From: JAUILH01 sp965230535 | GTDB lineage: Bacteria > Bacteroidota > Bacteroidia > Flavobacteriales_D > JAUILH01 | NCBI GenBank assembly: GCA_965230535.1 | Contig: OZ246010.1 | Span: forward strand, 620,001 to 684,000 | Length of the DNA: 64,000 bases | Reading direction: 5' to 3' | In this document: in pieces, positions 27,384 to 36,396 of the stretch | Layout: each line of letters begins with the position of its first letter | How positions within the stretch are numbered: position 1 is the first letter of the stretch | Notes under the pieces: generated by a model | What the model was told of the DNA's origin: nothing | What the model saw: the letters and a program-made list of their open reading frames with translations, nothing else | Database searches by the model: none | Made by a program: the position numbers and the translations under genes

Positions 27384-27853
27384 AGTTTTTAATTCTTTTA
27401 TCGGTCTTAGTTTGCTCATTTCAACTCCAAGCCCAATGTAATCAGGGCAAAAGTGAAGTGGAAACTTTGTTGAACCCATACATTTTCGACAACAGTACAC
27501 AGACTCTTATACAACACTATGACAGGGGATACAGCCAGTCTTTCACCTTTGGTGTTTACAAATCCAGACCTTATAAATTTGCCTTTCAGTTGGTTGAAGG
27601 AAATCAGGAAGACATTCATATTGTGGTATCCGAATTCAACAAAAAGACACTGGAAAAGACACCTGTTTATGATTCTAAGAAAGATGATGGCATGCTTGTA
27701 GAAGTACTCTCGTCTTCGAAACATTACACCGTGGATGTAGTAGTTAACGAAAAGGCCACAGCCGGATGTTTATTGATTGCACTGGGGTTCAAAGTGAAGA
27801 CAGATCATATTGAGCCACGAAAAAGAAAAGGACCAAAAATCAAGTTTAAATAA
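27380..27853 (+). CDS. Secreted protein of unknown function
   Basis: A 157-residue protein with a signal peptide ending QLQAQ and a mature region of mainly beta strands (QSFTFGVYKSRPYKFAFQLV, DIHIVVSEF). It ends in a basic tail RKRKGPKIKFK. The ATG overlaps the preceding TGA by 4 bases, so it is translationally coupled to the helical lipoprotein and the two may act together in the periplasm. Its end overlaps the convergent acetyltransferase gene by 8 bases. Confidence 0.72.
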   Translation: MKFLILLSVLVCSFQLQAQCNQGKSEVETLLNPYIFDNSTQTLIQHYDRGYSQSFTFGVYKSRPYKFAFQLVEGNQEDIHIVVSEFNKKTLEKTPVYDSKKDDGMLVEVLSSSKHYTVDVVVNEKATAGCLLIALGFKVKTDHIEPRKRKGPKIKFK

Positions 27854-28784
27854 CACTGTCCATATCAATGTAGTTGTGATGAAAATCACGATTTGGAACG
27901 TCATCTGCAAAAAACAGGTAACCAACCCTAAAAGATTCTAAGAATTCCAACTTTTCATTAAGCAATTGATAGGCCGGATGACTCGGATATATCTGGAAAC
28001 TGATTTCATTTGTCTTTAATCGTTTAGCCAACCTCCTCAAGCCCAATAACACTTCATCAATGTTAGATTGATTGAGTCCAGAAACCCCGGCTACAATGAC
28101 TATGCTATCCAACTTTACCCAAAGTTGACAGCCCCCTATTTCAATCAAATGGCATGCATACTTATTCTTGTAGTCAATGTATTCTTTGGAATAATTAAGT
28201 CCCCACAGGTTCAATTCCTTCGACGGGTTTTGGAAGGTACTAACAGACTTCACGTCCTTTAAGGACTTATCAATATTCCTCTTCTTCAGGCTACCAAAAA
28301 GTGCATACTTGGAGTACAATTTGAACCAGGGAAAGCTTGTTTTCAATTTGATGTGTGCTCGTTGATAACGCGCCCATTCTTGCCAGCCAAGTTTCTTACA
28401 GCTGTGAAAAGTATTGTCGCTATGGTAGGCATAAACGCCTTTGAATCCGGCTTTTTCAAGAAGCTCATAACTTGCTTTCGCCAATTGATAATGGATGCCT
28501 TGTCCCTGATAGCTTTGAAGCGTAAAAGAATCACAGGTATGCCCCATAAAAATTTGTTCACCATTGCGTTCAAACACCACCGGAATGACTCCATAAAACC
28601 CAATCAATTTGTCTCTGTCATATGCAAGCGTGCAGACATATTCATGGGGCATATACACTGCTGTATGGTATTTATGTTGCAACTTTTCCAGACTGATATC
28701 AACCCGAAACACCTTCCTGATCAACCATTTCACATCCTTAAGACGGTCTTTGCTTAGCTGCACTATTTTGATGTCATCTTTCAT
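27846..28784 (-). CDS. GNAT-fold acetyltransferase in a polysaccharide-type gene pair
   Basis: 312 residues. The N-terminal half has a GNAT pattern: YDRDKLIGFYGVIPV and TLQSYQGQGIHYQLAKASYELLEKAGF with a Q-G-Q-G acetyl-CoA loop. The C-terminal half may be a second, weaker GNAT-like domain. Similar proteins are found in surface polysaccharide and lipopolysaccharide gene clusters. The ATG at 28784 overlaps the stop of the polysaccharide deacetylase gene by 4 bases, so both are made from one transcript. The substrate is unknown. Confidence 0.78.
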   Translation of the reverse strand: MKDDIKIVQLSKDRLKDVKWLIRKVFRVDISLEKLQHKYHTAVYMPHEYVCTLAYDRDKLIGFYGVIPVVFERNGEQIFMGHTCDSFTLQSYQGQGIHYQLAKASYELLEKAGFKGVYAYHSDNTFHSCKKLGWQEWARYQRAHIKLKTSFPWFKLYSKYALFGSLKKRNIDKSLKDVKSVSTFQNPSKELNLWGLNYSKEYIDYKNKYACHLIEIGGCQLWVKLDSIVIVAGVSGLNQSNIDEVLLGLRRLAKRLKTNEISFQIYPSHPAYQLLNEKLEFLESFRVGYLFFADDVPNRDFHHNYIDMDSVI

Positions 28785-29716
28785 AGATAAGCTCCTCGAT
28801 ACATGAAACGTTTTAGAATGGAAAAACTAACATGAGGATTGATCACAAATCTCGGAATTAATCCTTTGTCCTGTCCAATAGGATCAACCAATAAATGCTG
28901 CTCAATTTTATGTTGTTCTTTCAGGTAGTGAATGGCGTCAACGTTCACATGACCATAAGGGTATGCAAAACGCTTGACTTCCTTTTGAGTCAGATTTTGA
29001 AGAAATTCAATGGATTCGAAAAAATCCTGTTGCCACATGGGTGAATGAGTTGCTGATAAATGCCTGCTACTATGGGGAAGTAATTCGAATAGATCCGACT
29101 TCTCAATTTTCTGAAGCTCTTCATCCTGCATGAGCTTCCAGTACTCCTTTACATCTCTCAGAGTTTCTATGGCCGGGAAAACCTGATCCAGAAAATCATC
29201 AATAATTGAGTATTCTCCATTGATCAGCAACTCTCTTATTTGAGATTTGTCTTCATCCAGAGACCAACTTTGCCCATTCAACTCAATCTTCTTTTGAGGA
29301 AACTTAGCTCCAATGTCAAGTACATCCGGCCATAACGCTCGGTTTTTGTTTGGATTGCATACACAAAAACTGGCCGGGATTTGATATTTTTCTAACAAGG
29401 GAACAGCCTCTGTATAGTTGTTCATATAACCATCATCAAATGTGATTACGACAGATAGTTTTCCTTTTTCTTGTTGGACTGAATTCAACTCTTCCAGTTT
29501 CAAAACATGGCACTCATTCGAAAAGAATTGCAAGTGTTTCTCAAAATCACCTTTATGAAGAAATCGGCTATTGAATTGCAAGGGATCTCCATTGGAAATT
29601 CCATGGTATACCAAAACCAAAGGACCGTTGTTCTTATTGACATAAGGCAGTTTCATTAAATCTGCAAAGCCCAATCTTCTTTTGTGGAATTGATATTTCA
29701 GCTTCTTGACAAGCAC
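28781..29716 (-). CDS. Polysaccharide deacetylase family protein
   Basis: 311-residue NodB-type carbohydrate esterase (CE4-like). The catalytic/metal motif TFDDGYMNNY is at about residues 112-121, after PLVLVYHGIS. A later RFAYPYGHVN segment is the second conserved motif. There is no signal peptide, so it is probably cytoplasmic and acts on a sugar intermediate or lipid-linked glycan. The start is a GTG at 29716. It is the first gene of a two-gene unit with the acetyltransferase, an arrangement that suggests tailoring of N- or O-acetyl groups. Confidence 0.88.
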   Translation of the reverse strand: MLVKKLKYQFHKRRLGFADLMKLPYVNKNNGPLVLVYHGISNGDPLQFNSRFLHKGDFEKHLQFFSNECHVLKLEELNSVQQEKGKLSVVITFDDGYMNNYTEAVPLLEKYQIPASFCVCNPNKNRALWPDVLDIGAKFPQKKIELNGQSWSLDEDKSQIRELLINGEYSIIDDFLDQVFPAIETLRDVKEYWKLMQDEELQKIEKSDLFELLPHSSRHLSATHSPMWQQDFFESIEFLQNLTQKEVKRFAYPYGHVNVDAIHYLKEQHKIEQHLLVDPIGQDKGLIPRFVINPHVSFSILKRFMYRGAYL

Positions 29717-29787
29717 AGATTAAAAGTAATCAAACCTTCCAATTAGGCACAGTTATTGTTTTTGAATTGAACATAAAACCAAAAACC

Positions 29788-30105
29788 ATGAAACTAATTT
29801 CACTTTCCATTTTATTGATTGTCCTGGGATTTTCTTCCTGCAGAGTTAAAAATGACACGCAATGGGTGGTACTCCATGAAGATGGTTGTCCTCCGGGTTG
29901 GGTAGACAAAAGCGACAGAAAATCTCGTTTAAATCTTGAAGGTTTCCTCAAGGGGAACGACATTGTACCACTAAAAATTCAGGTAGTAGGCAGCAATTCA
30001 ACTTCATGTGGTGAGTGTGCTTGCTTTACCGGAAGATCTTTTAGAGTGAAGGTTTACGAATCTCAGGTAGGTTACATCACCTGGCTTGGTTTTACCAAAG
30101 AATAG
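29788..30105 (+). CDS. Small Cys-bearing lipoprotein
   Basis: About 105 residues from the ATG at 29788 (the longer frame begins with TTG). Signal peptide MKLISLSILLIVLGFSSC gives a lipobox FSSC. The mature part has a small beta domain and a SCGECACFTG cluster near residues 80-90. No known family. It is followed after 26 bases by the YdcF-like gene. Confidence 0.7.
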   Translation: MKLISLSILLIVLGFSSCRVKNDTQWVVLHEDGCPPGWVDKSDRKSRLNLEGFLKGNDIVPLKIQVVGSNSTSCGECACFTGRSFRVKVYESQVGYITWLGFTKE

Positions 30106-30131
30106 CACAATAATTCCTTACTTTGCGATAG

Positions 30132-30893
30132 ATGTTTTTCATTCTATCCAAAATACTTCTCTTCCTTACCGTTCCGGTCACATGGATTGGCGCCTGCATT
30201 GTCTACGGTTTGTACACAAAAAAAGCCAGGCGAAAAAAGAGAGCATTTTGGTCGGCTGCCATTATTTTCTTTGTCTTCAGTAATCAAATAATTTTTGATG
30301 AATTCATGCGCGCCTGGGAAGTAGATGGCACCAGAAACGAACATGTAGAGCACTACGATATGGCGATTGTACTGGGAGGCATGGCTTACTACAACACAGA
30401 TTTGGAGAGAATCAATTTTATGCGTGGGAGCGATCGAATTTTTCAAGCCCTGCGGCTCTACAACAAAGGGAAAGTAGATCGGATTATGATTTGCGGGGAC
30501 TCGGGAAGTTTGCATGATGACGGACTGGATGAAGCCGAGCAAATCAAAGCTTACCTGGTCGGAATTGGCGTTCCTGAAGAGGACATCATTGTAGAAAAGA
30601 AAAGTAAAAACACCCATGAAAATGCGGAGTTCGCTGCAGAGATCTTAAAATCCGGTGAGTACGGCGATAAGTTTCTGCTTGTAACTTCCGGGTACCATAT
30701 GAGACGGGCCCTGGCCTGCTTTGAAGCTGAAGGACTCAACTGTACTCCGTACTCTACAGATCATTTCACAGGCAAACGTTGGTTTTCTTTGGATCGAATT
30801 TTCATGCCCGATATCAATACGCTCAACAACTGGAAAATCCTAACAAAAGAATGGCTGGGTTATCTGACCTATTCTATCATGGGATATATCTAA
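30132..30893 (+). CDS. YdcF/SanA/ElyC family protein (DUF218)
   Basis: 253 residues with two N-terminal membrane segments (about 5-25 and 38-53) and a DUF218 domain. Family marks are MAIVLGGMAYY, RIMICGDSG, DDGLDEAEQIKAYL, KNTHENAEFAAEIL and LLVTSGYHMRRAL. Members act in envelope or peptidoglycan precursor processes (ElyC) or vancomycin resistance (SanA); their chemistry is not settled. It is co-directional with the lipoprotein before and the membrane protein after, so this is a likely envelope mini-operon. Confidence 0.88.
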   Translation: MFFILSKILLFLTVPVTWIGACIVYGLYTKKARRKKRAFWSAAIIFFVFSNQIIFDEFMRAWEVDGTRNEHVEHYDMAIVLGGMAYYNTDLERINFMRGSDRIFQALRLYNKGKVDRIMICGDSGSLHDDGLDEAEQIKAYLVGIGVPEEDIIVEKKSKNTHENAEFAAEILKSGEYGDKFLLVTSGYHMRRALACFEAEGLNCTPYSTDHFTGKRWFSLDRIFMPDINTLNNWKILTKEWLGYLTYSIMGYI

Positions 30894-30918
30894 TTTTACA
30901 ATCAAATTCAAACAGAAT

Positions 30919-31395
30919 ATGAAATCCTACCTGATCCTTTTCTTGTTTATTTTTTGCAACCTGACCACAAATGGCGCGATCAATCCCAGGTATGCCAATG
31001 CCACTGAAAGAGGGTATGAAATTGATGGCGATAGCGTTGTGTTCCCCGATGGCAGTAGGTGTGATCTGGACGAATTTAATGACGGGAATTGCGGACAAAA
31101 ATGGATGAACGTGGATTACTGTGTTCCCGAGGGGAAACATGTTTGGAATCTGGACAAATGTTGTGAAGGGCTGGAACCATTTTTGGGAGAAGGGAAAGAC
31201 GGCCAACCAAGTTGTAGAAAGATCAAAAAAGAAGCAAAGGATGATGAAGAAGAAGCTTCCTGGTTTGACAATCTTCTCAACAATACTTTGTTTTGGGTAG
31301 GCATCTTGTTACCCTTTATCATATTGGGAGTCTTCGCTTACTCAGTGAAAGCTAAAATCAAGAAGCGAAACGAAAAGGATTCACCTAAAACCTAA
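30919..31395 (+). CDS. Cys-rich membrane-anchored protein of unknown function
   Basis: 158 residues. A signal peptide (MKSYLILFLFIFCNLTTNGA) is followed by an extracytoplasmic segment with six cysteines between residues 48 and 98 (RCDLDEF, NCGQKW, DYCVPEG, CCEGLE, SCRK). A charged linker and one C-terminal membrane helix (about 123-143) follow. The layout suggests a small disulfide-bonded domain held at the inner membrane. It lies 25 bases after the YdcF-like gene and overlaps the convergent DUF481 gene by 11 bases. Confidence 0.7.
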   Translation: MKSYLILFLFIFCNLTTNGAINPRYANATERGYEIDGDSVVFPDGSRCDLDEFNDGNCGQKWMNVDYCVPEGKHVWNLDKCCEGLEPFLGEGKDGQPSCRKIKKEAKDDEEEASWFDNLLNNTLFWVGILLPFIILGVFAYSVKAKIKKRNEKDSPKT

Positions 31396-32131
31396 AGACA
31401 ATTCCGTTCTTTAAGTAAACCGTATTCTGCGGAACACCTTCTGGTGGTTCTTCATCATAGGTCAGTCTGAAAATAATTCTCAGATCCAGTTTTTCTGTAA
31501 TCTTAGTGCGCAAAGTTGTTTCATTACTCAATCTAAAATCCTTGAAATTGGCCACATCAGGTTGGTAATAGGTGATGCTGTTGATTCCCAGATTTGCGTT
31601 AAACTGAAAATCAAAAGACAAATAGGAACTCAATCTAAAATGACGGTTACTCTCTTCATTAGACAATTCCTCAAACTCATACATAGGATGTACCCCCACA
31701 TCTACCTGGGCTGAATCCCGATCCACTACCCTATATCTAAATCCTGCACCAAACAAGGATCTCAATTTAATTTTTTGAACCTTGTTGTATTGCATCTGAC
31801 GGAAAGCTTCAACCACCAGTCGGCCAGAATCTGTTAGCGCATAATTGTACCTGAGATGTTCAAATCCGTTGTTAAGGAAGTCTGATTGCCCTGCCTTCAC
31901 AAAATTTAATTCGCTCAACCACAAAGCCGTGTGCTTGTCCTGATGGTACTGTACACGCACCCTACTCCCTATTTGCCAAATCTCGCGGGTATTCTTGATG
32001 TAGCTCATATTGAGCCCAATGCTTCCCAACCAGCCATTTTCCTTCGCTTGCAAACGTTGATTTTCAATGTTCACAATCTGCGCCTGAACCACACCAGTTA
32101 AGAGCAAAAATGATATCAATAGAGCTTTCAC
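31385..32131 (-). CDS. DUF481-type outer-membrane beta-barrel protein
   Basis: About 248 residues. The signal peptide VKALLISFLLLTGVVQAQ is followed by alternating hydrophobic strands and the typical DUF481 ending YDEEPPEGVPQNTVYLKNG with a final Phe (VFRF). The family is related to YdiY-like outer-membrane proteins. I chose the GTG at 32131 because the upstream promoter predicts a transcript starting near 32149, beyond the ATG at 32197. The extra 22 residues of the longer frame would also spoil the signal peptide. Confidence 0.78.
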   Translation of the reverse strand: MKALLISFLLLTGVVQAQIVNIENQRLQAKENGWLGSIGLNMSYIKNTREIWQIGSRVRVQYHQDKHTALWLSELNFVKAGQSDFLNNGFEHLRYNYALTDSGRLVVEAFRQMQYNKVQKIKLRSLFGAGFRYRVVDRDSAQVDVGVHPMYEFEELSNEESNRHFRLSSYLSFDFQFNANLGINSITYYQPDVANFKDFRLSNETTLRTKITEKLDLRIIFRLTYDEEPPEGVPQNTVYLKNGIVFRF

Positions 32132-32154
32132 CACGACAAAACTAACATCAGTCC

Positions 32155-32182
32155 CAAAGATATATTGGTGTATAAATGACAA
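32155..32182 (-). promoter_or_regulatory. Promoter of the DUF481 gene (TTG-N17-TATCTTTG)
   Basis: On the minus strand TTG at 32182-32180, a 17-base spacer and TATCTTTG at 32162-32155. It lies inside the longest open frame of the gene and so decides for the downstream GTG start at 32131. Confidence 0.55.
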
Positions 32183-32239
32183 TTTACCAAAGGACATTTG
32201 TTAATTTAAGCCTATCAAGTATCATTTAAATTCAGAATT

Positions 32240-32674
32240 ATGAAGTATAAATTAGATATCGTCATTGACCAACCATTGGAAAAAGTCATTGAATTATTCA
32301 ACAGTACAGACAATTTGTTTAAGTGGCAACAAGGCTTGATTAGCTTTGACCATGTAAGTGGCGAACCTGGTAAAAAGAATGCCGTTTCTAAACTCAAATA
32401 TAAAATGGGAAAGCGTGAGATTGATATGACCGAGACCATTGAAGAGATGAATCTTCCAGATACTTTTTCCGCAAGATATGAAGCCAAAGGTGTGACCAAC
32501 TGGGTGAGAAATAATTTTGAATCGGTAGACAACAGTAAAACCAAATGGAGTACTTACCATGAGTTTAAGCTTAAGGGTGGAATCAAGATCTTTGGCTGGT
32601 TGTTTCCTAAAAAATTCAAACAACAGAGCTACAGTTTCATGGAAGACTTTAAGCGTTTCGCAGAAAGCAACTGA
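32240..32674 (+). CDS. SRPBCC (START-like) domain protein
   Basis: 144 residues with a single SRPBCC/polyketide-cyclase-like fold. The opening YKLDIVIDQPLEKVIELFNSTDN-type segment is the usual first strand and helix, then SRL-like strands and a long C-terminal helix. These domains bind hydrophobic ligands in a deep cavity. There is no signal peptide. Two genes later lies phoH; nothing in the context points to a ligand. Confidence 0.82.
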   Translation: MKYKLDIVIDQPLEKVIELFNSTDNLFKWQQGLISFDHVSGEPGKKNAVSKLKYKMGKREIDMTETIEEMNLPDTFSARYEAKGVTNWVRNNFESVDNSKTKWSTYHEFKLKGGIKIFGWLFPKKFKQQSYSFMEDFKRFAESN

Positions 32675-32707
32675 TGTAACCATAATCCACTTTGGTGTTA
32701 TACTAAC

Positions 32708-33610
32708 ATGAAAGTAATTTTTGGCATTCTTATTTTAACTCTGGGCGCTTGTTCTAAGTATAACATAGAAAAAGGCAAAAGTCCCTTGAGTGATCCCGAG
32801 TATTTTGAAGCTGGTCCAGGTACTGTGAAAATTGATTCCAATTTTTATGCGGACAGGTTTGAAGTGACAAACTTTAATTGGTTAGAATATATGTACTGGA
32901 CACAGAAAGTCTATGGTTATAAAAGTCCAAAACACCTATCTGTCTATCCGGACACCCTCTTTTGGTCTAAGTATGATACAAGTCTTGTAGATTTTGAAGA
33001 GTACTATTTAAGACATCCATCGAATCGGGATTATCCTGTAGTTGGAATATCTCAAAAGCAGGGGCACGATTACGCAAAATGGCGAGCAGATCGAGTATTT
33101 GAATTTTGCCTGATAAGAGAAGGAGTTTTGGATTGGAACAGCAATCAAACAGAAGAAAATCATTTTACTATCGAAAATTATTTCTTGGGCAAATACCTTA
33201 ACCAATCTCCTCATCCAAAAATTAAATATTTCCCAATATTCGAGCTACCAACAAGCTCCGAAAGGAAAGCTATTCTTCTTCATTCTGACAAAGTGAATAG
33301 AGAATATTGCACTAATTGTAAGAACATGCCAAAATTCGTAAACTCATTCGAATCAATTCAAAGAGATTCTCTAGGTAGAATTATCCAAGCAACTCAGTAC
33401 GTAAAAACAATGTGCAACAAAAAAATAGTACTGCTTTCCAATCTAAGAGGCAATGTAGCCGAATGGTCTAAAGAACCAAATACAACTTTTGGTGGTGGTT
33501 GGACAGACTCTTTGTCGGTCATCATGAACTCTGACACCCAACAGCAAACGGGTCCTTCTGTACAAACTGGAATGAGATGTGTGATGCGATGGGTTGAATG
33601 GGAAGATTAG
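32708..33610 (+). CDS. SUMF1-like lipoprotein, GldJ/GldK-related
   Basis: 300 residues with lipoprotein signal MKVIFGILILTLGACS. The sulfatase-modifying-factor fold is visible as YADRFEVTNFNWLEYMYW, YPVVGISQKQGHDYAKWRA, LRGNVAEWS and FGGGWTDS with a closing GMRCVMRW. The segment YPDTLFW followed by a HPSNRDYPVVG stretch matches the gliding-motility lipoproteins GldJ and GldK, which are structural parts of the T9SS/gliding machinery, not enzymes. It is shorter than GldJ and not next to other gld genes, so I treat it as a relative of unknown role. Confidence 0.72.
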   Translation: MKVIFGILILTLGACSKYNIEKGKSPLSDPEYFEAGPGTVKIDSNFYADRFEVTNFNWLEYMYWTQKVYGYKSPKHLSVYPDTLFWSKYDTSLVDFEEYYLRHPSNRDYPVVGISQKQGHDYAKWRADRVFEFCLIREGVLDWNSNQTEENHFTIENYFLGKYLNQSPHPKIKYFPIFELPTSSERKAILLHSDKVNREYCTNCKNMPKFVNSFESIQRDSLGRIIQATQYVKTMCNKKIVLLSNLRGNVAEWSKEPNTTFGGGWTDSLSVIMNSDTQQQTGPSVQTGMRCVMRWVEWED

Positions 33611-33712
33611 TTCCATTCACAGACTTATCAAAAACATACTGTTTCTAACTTTGCCCAAATTAACATTGTCTTAACTCGCTTTGCGTGTATCTTCAAAACA
33701 ACAAACGAGACT

Positions 33713-35047
33713 ATGGCAAAGAAAAAGCAGAGAAAGATATTCGTACTAGACACTTCAGTAATCCTTCACGACCACAATGCAATCAACAACTTTGAAGAGA
33801 ATGACGTAGCCATTCCGATCACCGTTCTTGAGGAATTAGATAATTTCAAAAAAGGTAACGACACCAAGAATTTTGAAGCGCGAGAGTTTATTCGTTTCCT
33901 GGATAAACTTTCGGAAAATGCAACGCTCAATGATTGGATTGATTTGCCGGGTGAAAACAAGGGAAGGATAAAGATTGTTTTGAGTTCGGATTTAGTGTCG
34001 AGACAGGCCAGTGATGTGTTTGGAGACATTAAGGCGGACCATCAAATATTAGATGCGGCTTTAAGTCTGCAAAAAAGTGTGAAAGGCACTAAGGTTATCA
34101 TGGTTACCAAAGACATTAACCTAAGACTGAAGGCCAAGTCTTTGAGTATTCAATCGGAAGATTACAAGAGTGGAAAGATCAAGGATGTTAGTAAAGCCAC
34201 ACTTGGTGCCAACACCATTCATGAAATTGAGAGCGATGAAATCCAGGCTATGTACAAGCAGGGTTTCACAGAAAACACTGAAATTTTGGGTGATTCAAAA
34301 GTGATCAATGAGTATTACATTCTCAAAAACGGAAAATCATCCTGTTTAGGCTACTATAACTCAAATGTTGAAAGAATTGAACGTGTCGACAAAGAATATG
34401 TTTATGGCGTGAAGCCAAGAAATGCAGAACAAGCTTTTGCCGTTCATGCTTTGATGAATGAAGATGTAAAATTGGTCACACTTCAGGGAGTTGCAGGAAC
34501 CGGAAAAACTTTATTGGCTCTGGCCAGTGCGATAGAACAAAAGAACAAATACAACCAGATTATCCTTGCAAGGCCAATTGTCCCCCTCAGCAACAAAGAC
34601 ATTGGTTACCTGCCAGGAGATGCCAAGGAAAAAATATCTCCTTATATGCAGCCTCTGTTTGACAACCTGACTTTCATCAAATCTCAGTTCAAAGAAACCG
34701 AGAAGAAATACAAAGCTCTTGATGAAATGGTACAGCAGGAAAAAATGATCATTTCGCCACTGGCTTTCATCAGAGGGAGAAGTTTGTCAAATATCTATTT
34801 CATCATTGATGAAGCTCAGAACCTAACACCTCATGAGGTCAAAACAATCATTACCAGGGCTGGTGAGGGAACCAAAATTATTTTTACGGGTGATATTCAC
34901 CAAATCGACACACCATATCTGGATGAACATAGTAATGGCATGTCGTACATCATTGACCGATTGAAGGGACATAAATTATTCGCCCATGTGAAGCTGGAAA
35001 GAGGTGAAAGATCTGATTTGGCGAATATGGCAAACGACCTACTGTAA
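33713..35047 (+). CDS. PIN-PhoH family ATPase/ribonuclease
   Basis: 444 residues. The N-terminal PIN nuclease domain (about 1-150) has FVLDTSVILHD with the first catalytic Asp and ADHQILDAAL. The C-terminal PhoH-type ATPase (about 235-444) has Walker A GVAGTGKTLLA near 258 and Walker B YFIIDEAQN near 362, then FTGDIHQID. PIN-PhoH (PhoH2) proteins are linked to RNA unwinding and cleavage. It is a single gene, convergent with the DoxX-like gene with 1 base between the stops. Confidence 0.93.
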   Translation: MAKKKQRKIFVLDTSVILHDHNAINNFEENDVAIPITVLEELDNFKKGNDTKNFEAREFIRFLDKLSENATLNDWIDLPGENKGRIKIVLSSDLVSRQASDVFGDIKADHQILDAALSLQKSVKGTKVIMVTKDINLRLKAKSLSIQSEDYKSGKIKDVSKATLGANTIHEIESDEIQAMYKQGFTENTEILGDSKVINEYYILKNGKSSCLGYYNSNVERIERVDKEYVYGVKPRNAEQAFAVHALMNEDVKLVTLQGVAGTGKTLLALASAIEQKNKYNQIILARPIVPLSNKDIGYLPGDAKEKISPYMQPLFDNLTFIKSQFKETEKKYKALDEMVQQEKMIISPLAFIRGRSLSNIYFIIDEAQNLTPHEVKTIITRAGEGTKIIFTGDIHQIDTPYLDEHSNGMSYIIDRLKGHKLFAHVKLERGERSDLANMANDLL

Positions 35048-35048
35048 A

Positions 35049-36284
35049 CTACTGAGGATTGATTTCGTCTACCGTGATGTGAAATTCAGGTTTCACCAAA
35101 GGTAGGGCTCGCCAATTCAATTGTCTGGCAGAGATCGCTATATGTCGGTTATACACTTCTCCGGATAAACTCATGATGGAATCCTTACTTAAGTGGTAAT
35201 TCAATTGGAAGGTATTGCCCTCATAATCTTCCAGCTGAAAAACCTGCCTCTCCGGGTCGACTTCAAGCATATAATCAATCATTTCGTCGTTCATAGACTG
35301 TATGATAAAGTAGCCTCTCCTATGGACAAAGAATCGTCTCCAGCGATAAGCCTGTCCTTCTTCCAATGACACTTCTTCCCCTTCTACTCTAAAACTGTCT
35401 ACCTCATATGCGCCATGATACCTTGGTCTTTCGGCTAAATCATCATTGTAATTACCTGTACTCACATATGGCCATAAACCTTCAATAAAAATGAGACTGA
35501 TTACTCCAATCTTCAATGCCGGTTTAAGCCATTTAATTTTAAACTGAGGCGACCATTCTTCTTTGGCAACAGTTGCTTTTCCTTGCGCAAACGCCCAAAA
35601 GTCTTTCAATCTTGGTAAAATTAAACTCAAAGCAAACACCATTAAAACGAAAGAATAGAGTTTTACCGAAATATTGAATCCAAGATTAATCATCCATACG
35701 TTCAGCATGATTCCAAATGCCAACAATGCACCAAAGAACCTGGTTTTCCTGAAGAGCAATAACCCTCCTGCAAGCACTTCTATGGCTCCGGCAAAAACAG
35801 TATAAGTGTATGAGGCTCCCATCACACTCCAATACAAAATATCTTTATGCAATTGTCCCATTGGTGTGTACAAAGTGTTCGGCTCTGCCATGTAGAACTG
35901 CCACTTAAATACCTTGTTGAAGCCATAAGAAATGAGTTGCAATGCCAAATAACAAGCCACTGCCCTACTCACCCAATATTGTAGTTTTTTCAGGTCTAGT
36001 TTCTCAGTCAGAAGCCTAACCGAAAGACTTGCGAAAATGGATGACAGTATGAGTAGGTTGAAAAAATTCGCGTAAAAGCTTCTACTATCAGAGCTGATTT
36101 CGGTGGTATAGTTGTCCCAGGCAAAAATATGCCTCCCCGTTAGCTCAGCCAGCCCTTCAAAAAGAGGTGTAAACAAAGCCGAAACATCCGGGATAATATG
36201 ATATCCAAAAGAAAACGAAATGCTCAATAGCAATAAAAAAATCCCTAGGAAAGACCAGAAAAAATATGTCCAGTGATGCTTCAA
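35049..36284 (-). CDS. DoxX-like multi-pass membrane protein
   Basis: 411 residues. A large membrane part (about residues 8-280) has eight or so hydrophobic segments, including a DoxX-like block (ISYGFNKVFKWQF, FAGAIEVLAGGLLLFRKTR). A soluble C-terminal domain of about 120 residues (RYHGAYEVDSFRVEG, MIDYMLEVDPERQVFQLEDY) follows. Comparable Bacteroidota proteins are annotated as DoxX or hypothetical. The function is not known. It is divergent from the five-gene array, with 112 bases between. Confidence 0.7.
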   Translation of the reverse strand: MKHHWTYFFWSFLGIFLLLLSISFSFGYHIIPDVSALFTPLFEGLAELTGRHIFAWDNYTTEISSDSRSFYANFFNLLILSSIFASLSVRLLTEKLDLKKLQYWVSRAVACYLALQLISYGFNKVFKWQFYMAEPNTLYTPMGQLHKDILYWSVMGASYTYTVFAGAIEVLAGGLLLFRKTRFFGALLAFGIMLNVWMINLGFNISVKLYSFVLMVFALSLILPRLKDFWAFAQGKATVAKEEWSPQFKIKWLKPALKIGVISLIFIEGLWPYVSTGNYNDDLAERPRYHGAYEVDSFRVEGEEVSLEEGQAYRWRRFFVHRRGYFIIQSMNDEMIDYMLEVDPERQVFQLEDYEGNTFQLNYHLSKDSIMSLSGEVYNRHIAISARQLNWRALPLVKPEFHITVDEINPQ

Positions 36285-36344
36285 ACTTTAACTAATTACA
36301 TCTGTTTTTGAAAAAAGTTCATTTTAACATGAACCAATTCTCTT

Positions 36345-36376
36345 TTGACTTGTACAGAGCAGCAATATTAGATTTA
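36345..36376 (+). promoter_or_regulatory. Candidate promoter of the five-gene array
   Basis: TTG at 36345-36347, 21-base spacer and TAGATTTA at 36369-36376 (one base off TANNTTTG). The first ATG at 36397 is 20 bases on. Because the five genes overlap each other, this is the only place where a shared promoter is easily seen. Confidence 0.35.
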
Positions 36377-36396
36377 AATCAATAAAAACACATGCT

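Noticed and set aside
28353..28757. 134-codon plus-strand frame inside the acetyltransferase gene
   Set aside because: The minus strand carries the GNAT motifs and the coupled operon; the product looks random.
30144..30617. 157-codon frame antisense to the YdcF-like gene
   Set aside because: The plus strand holds a clear DUF218 protein; the antisense product has no family features.
32294..32683. 129-codon minus-strand frame over the SRPBCC gene
   Set aside because: The plus-strand protein has a good domain match and a normal start; the antisense frame does not.
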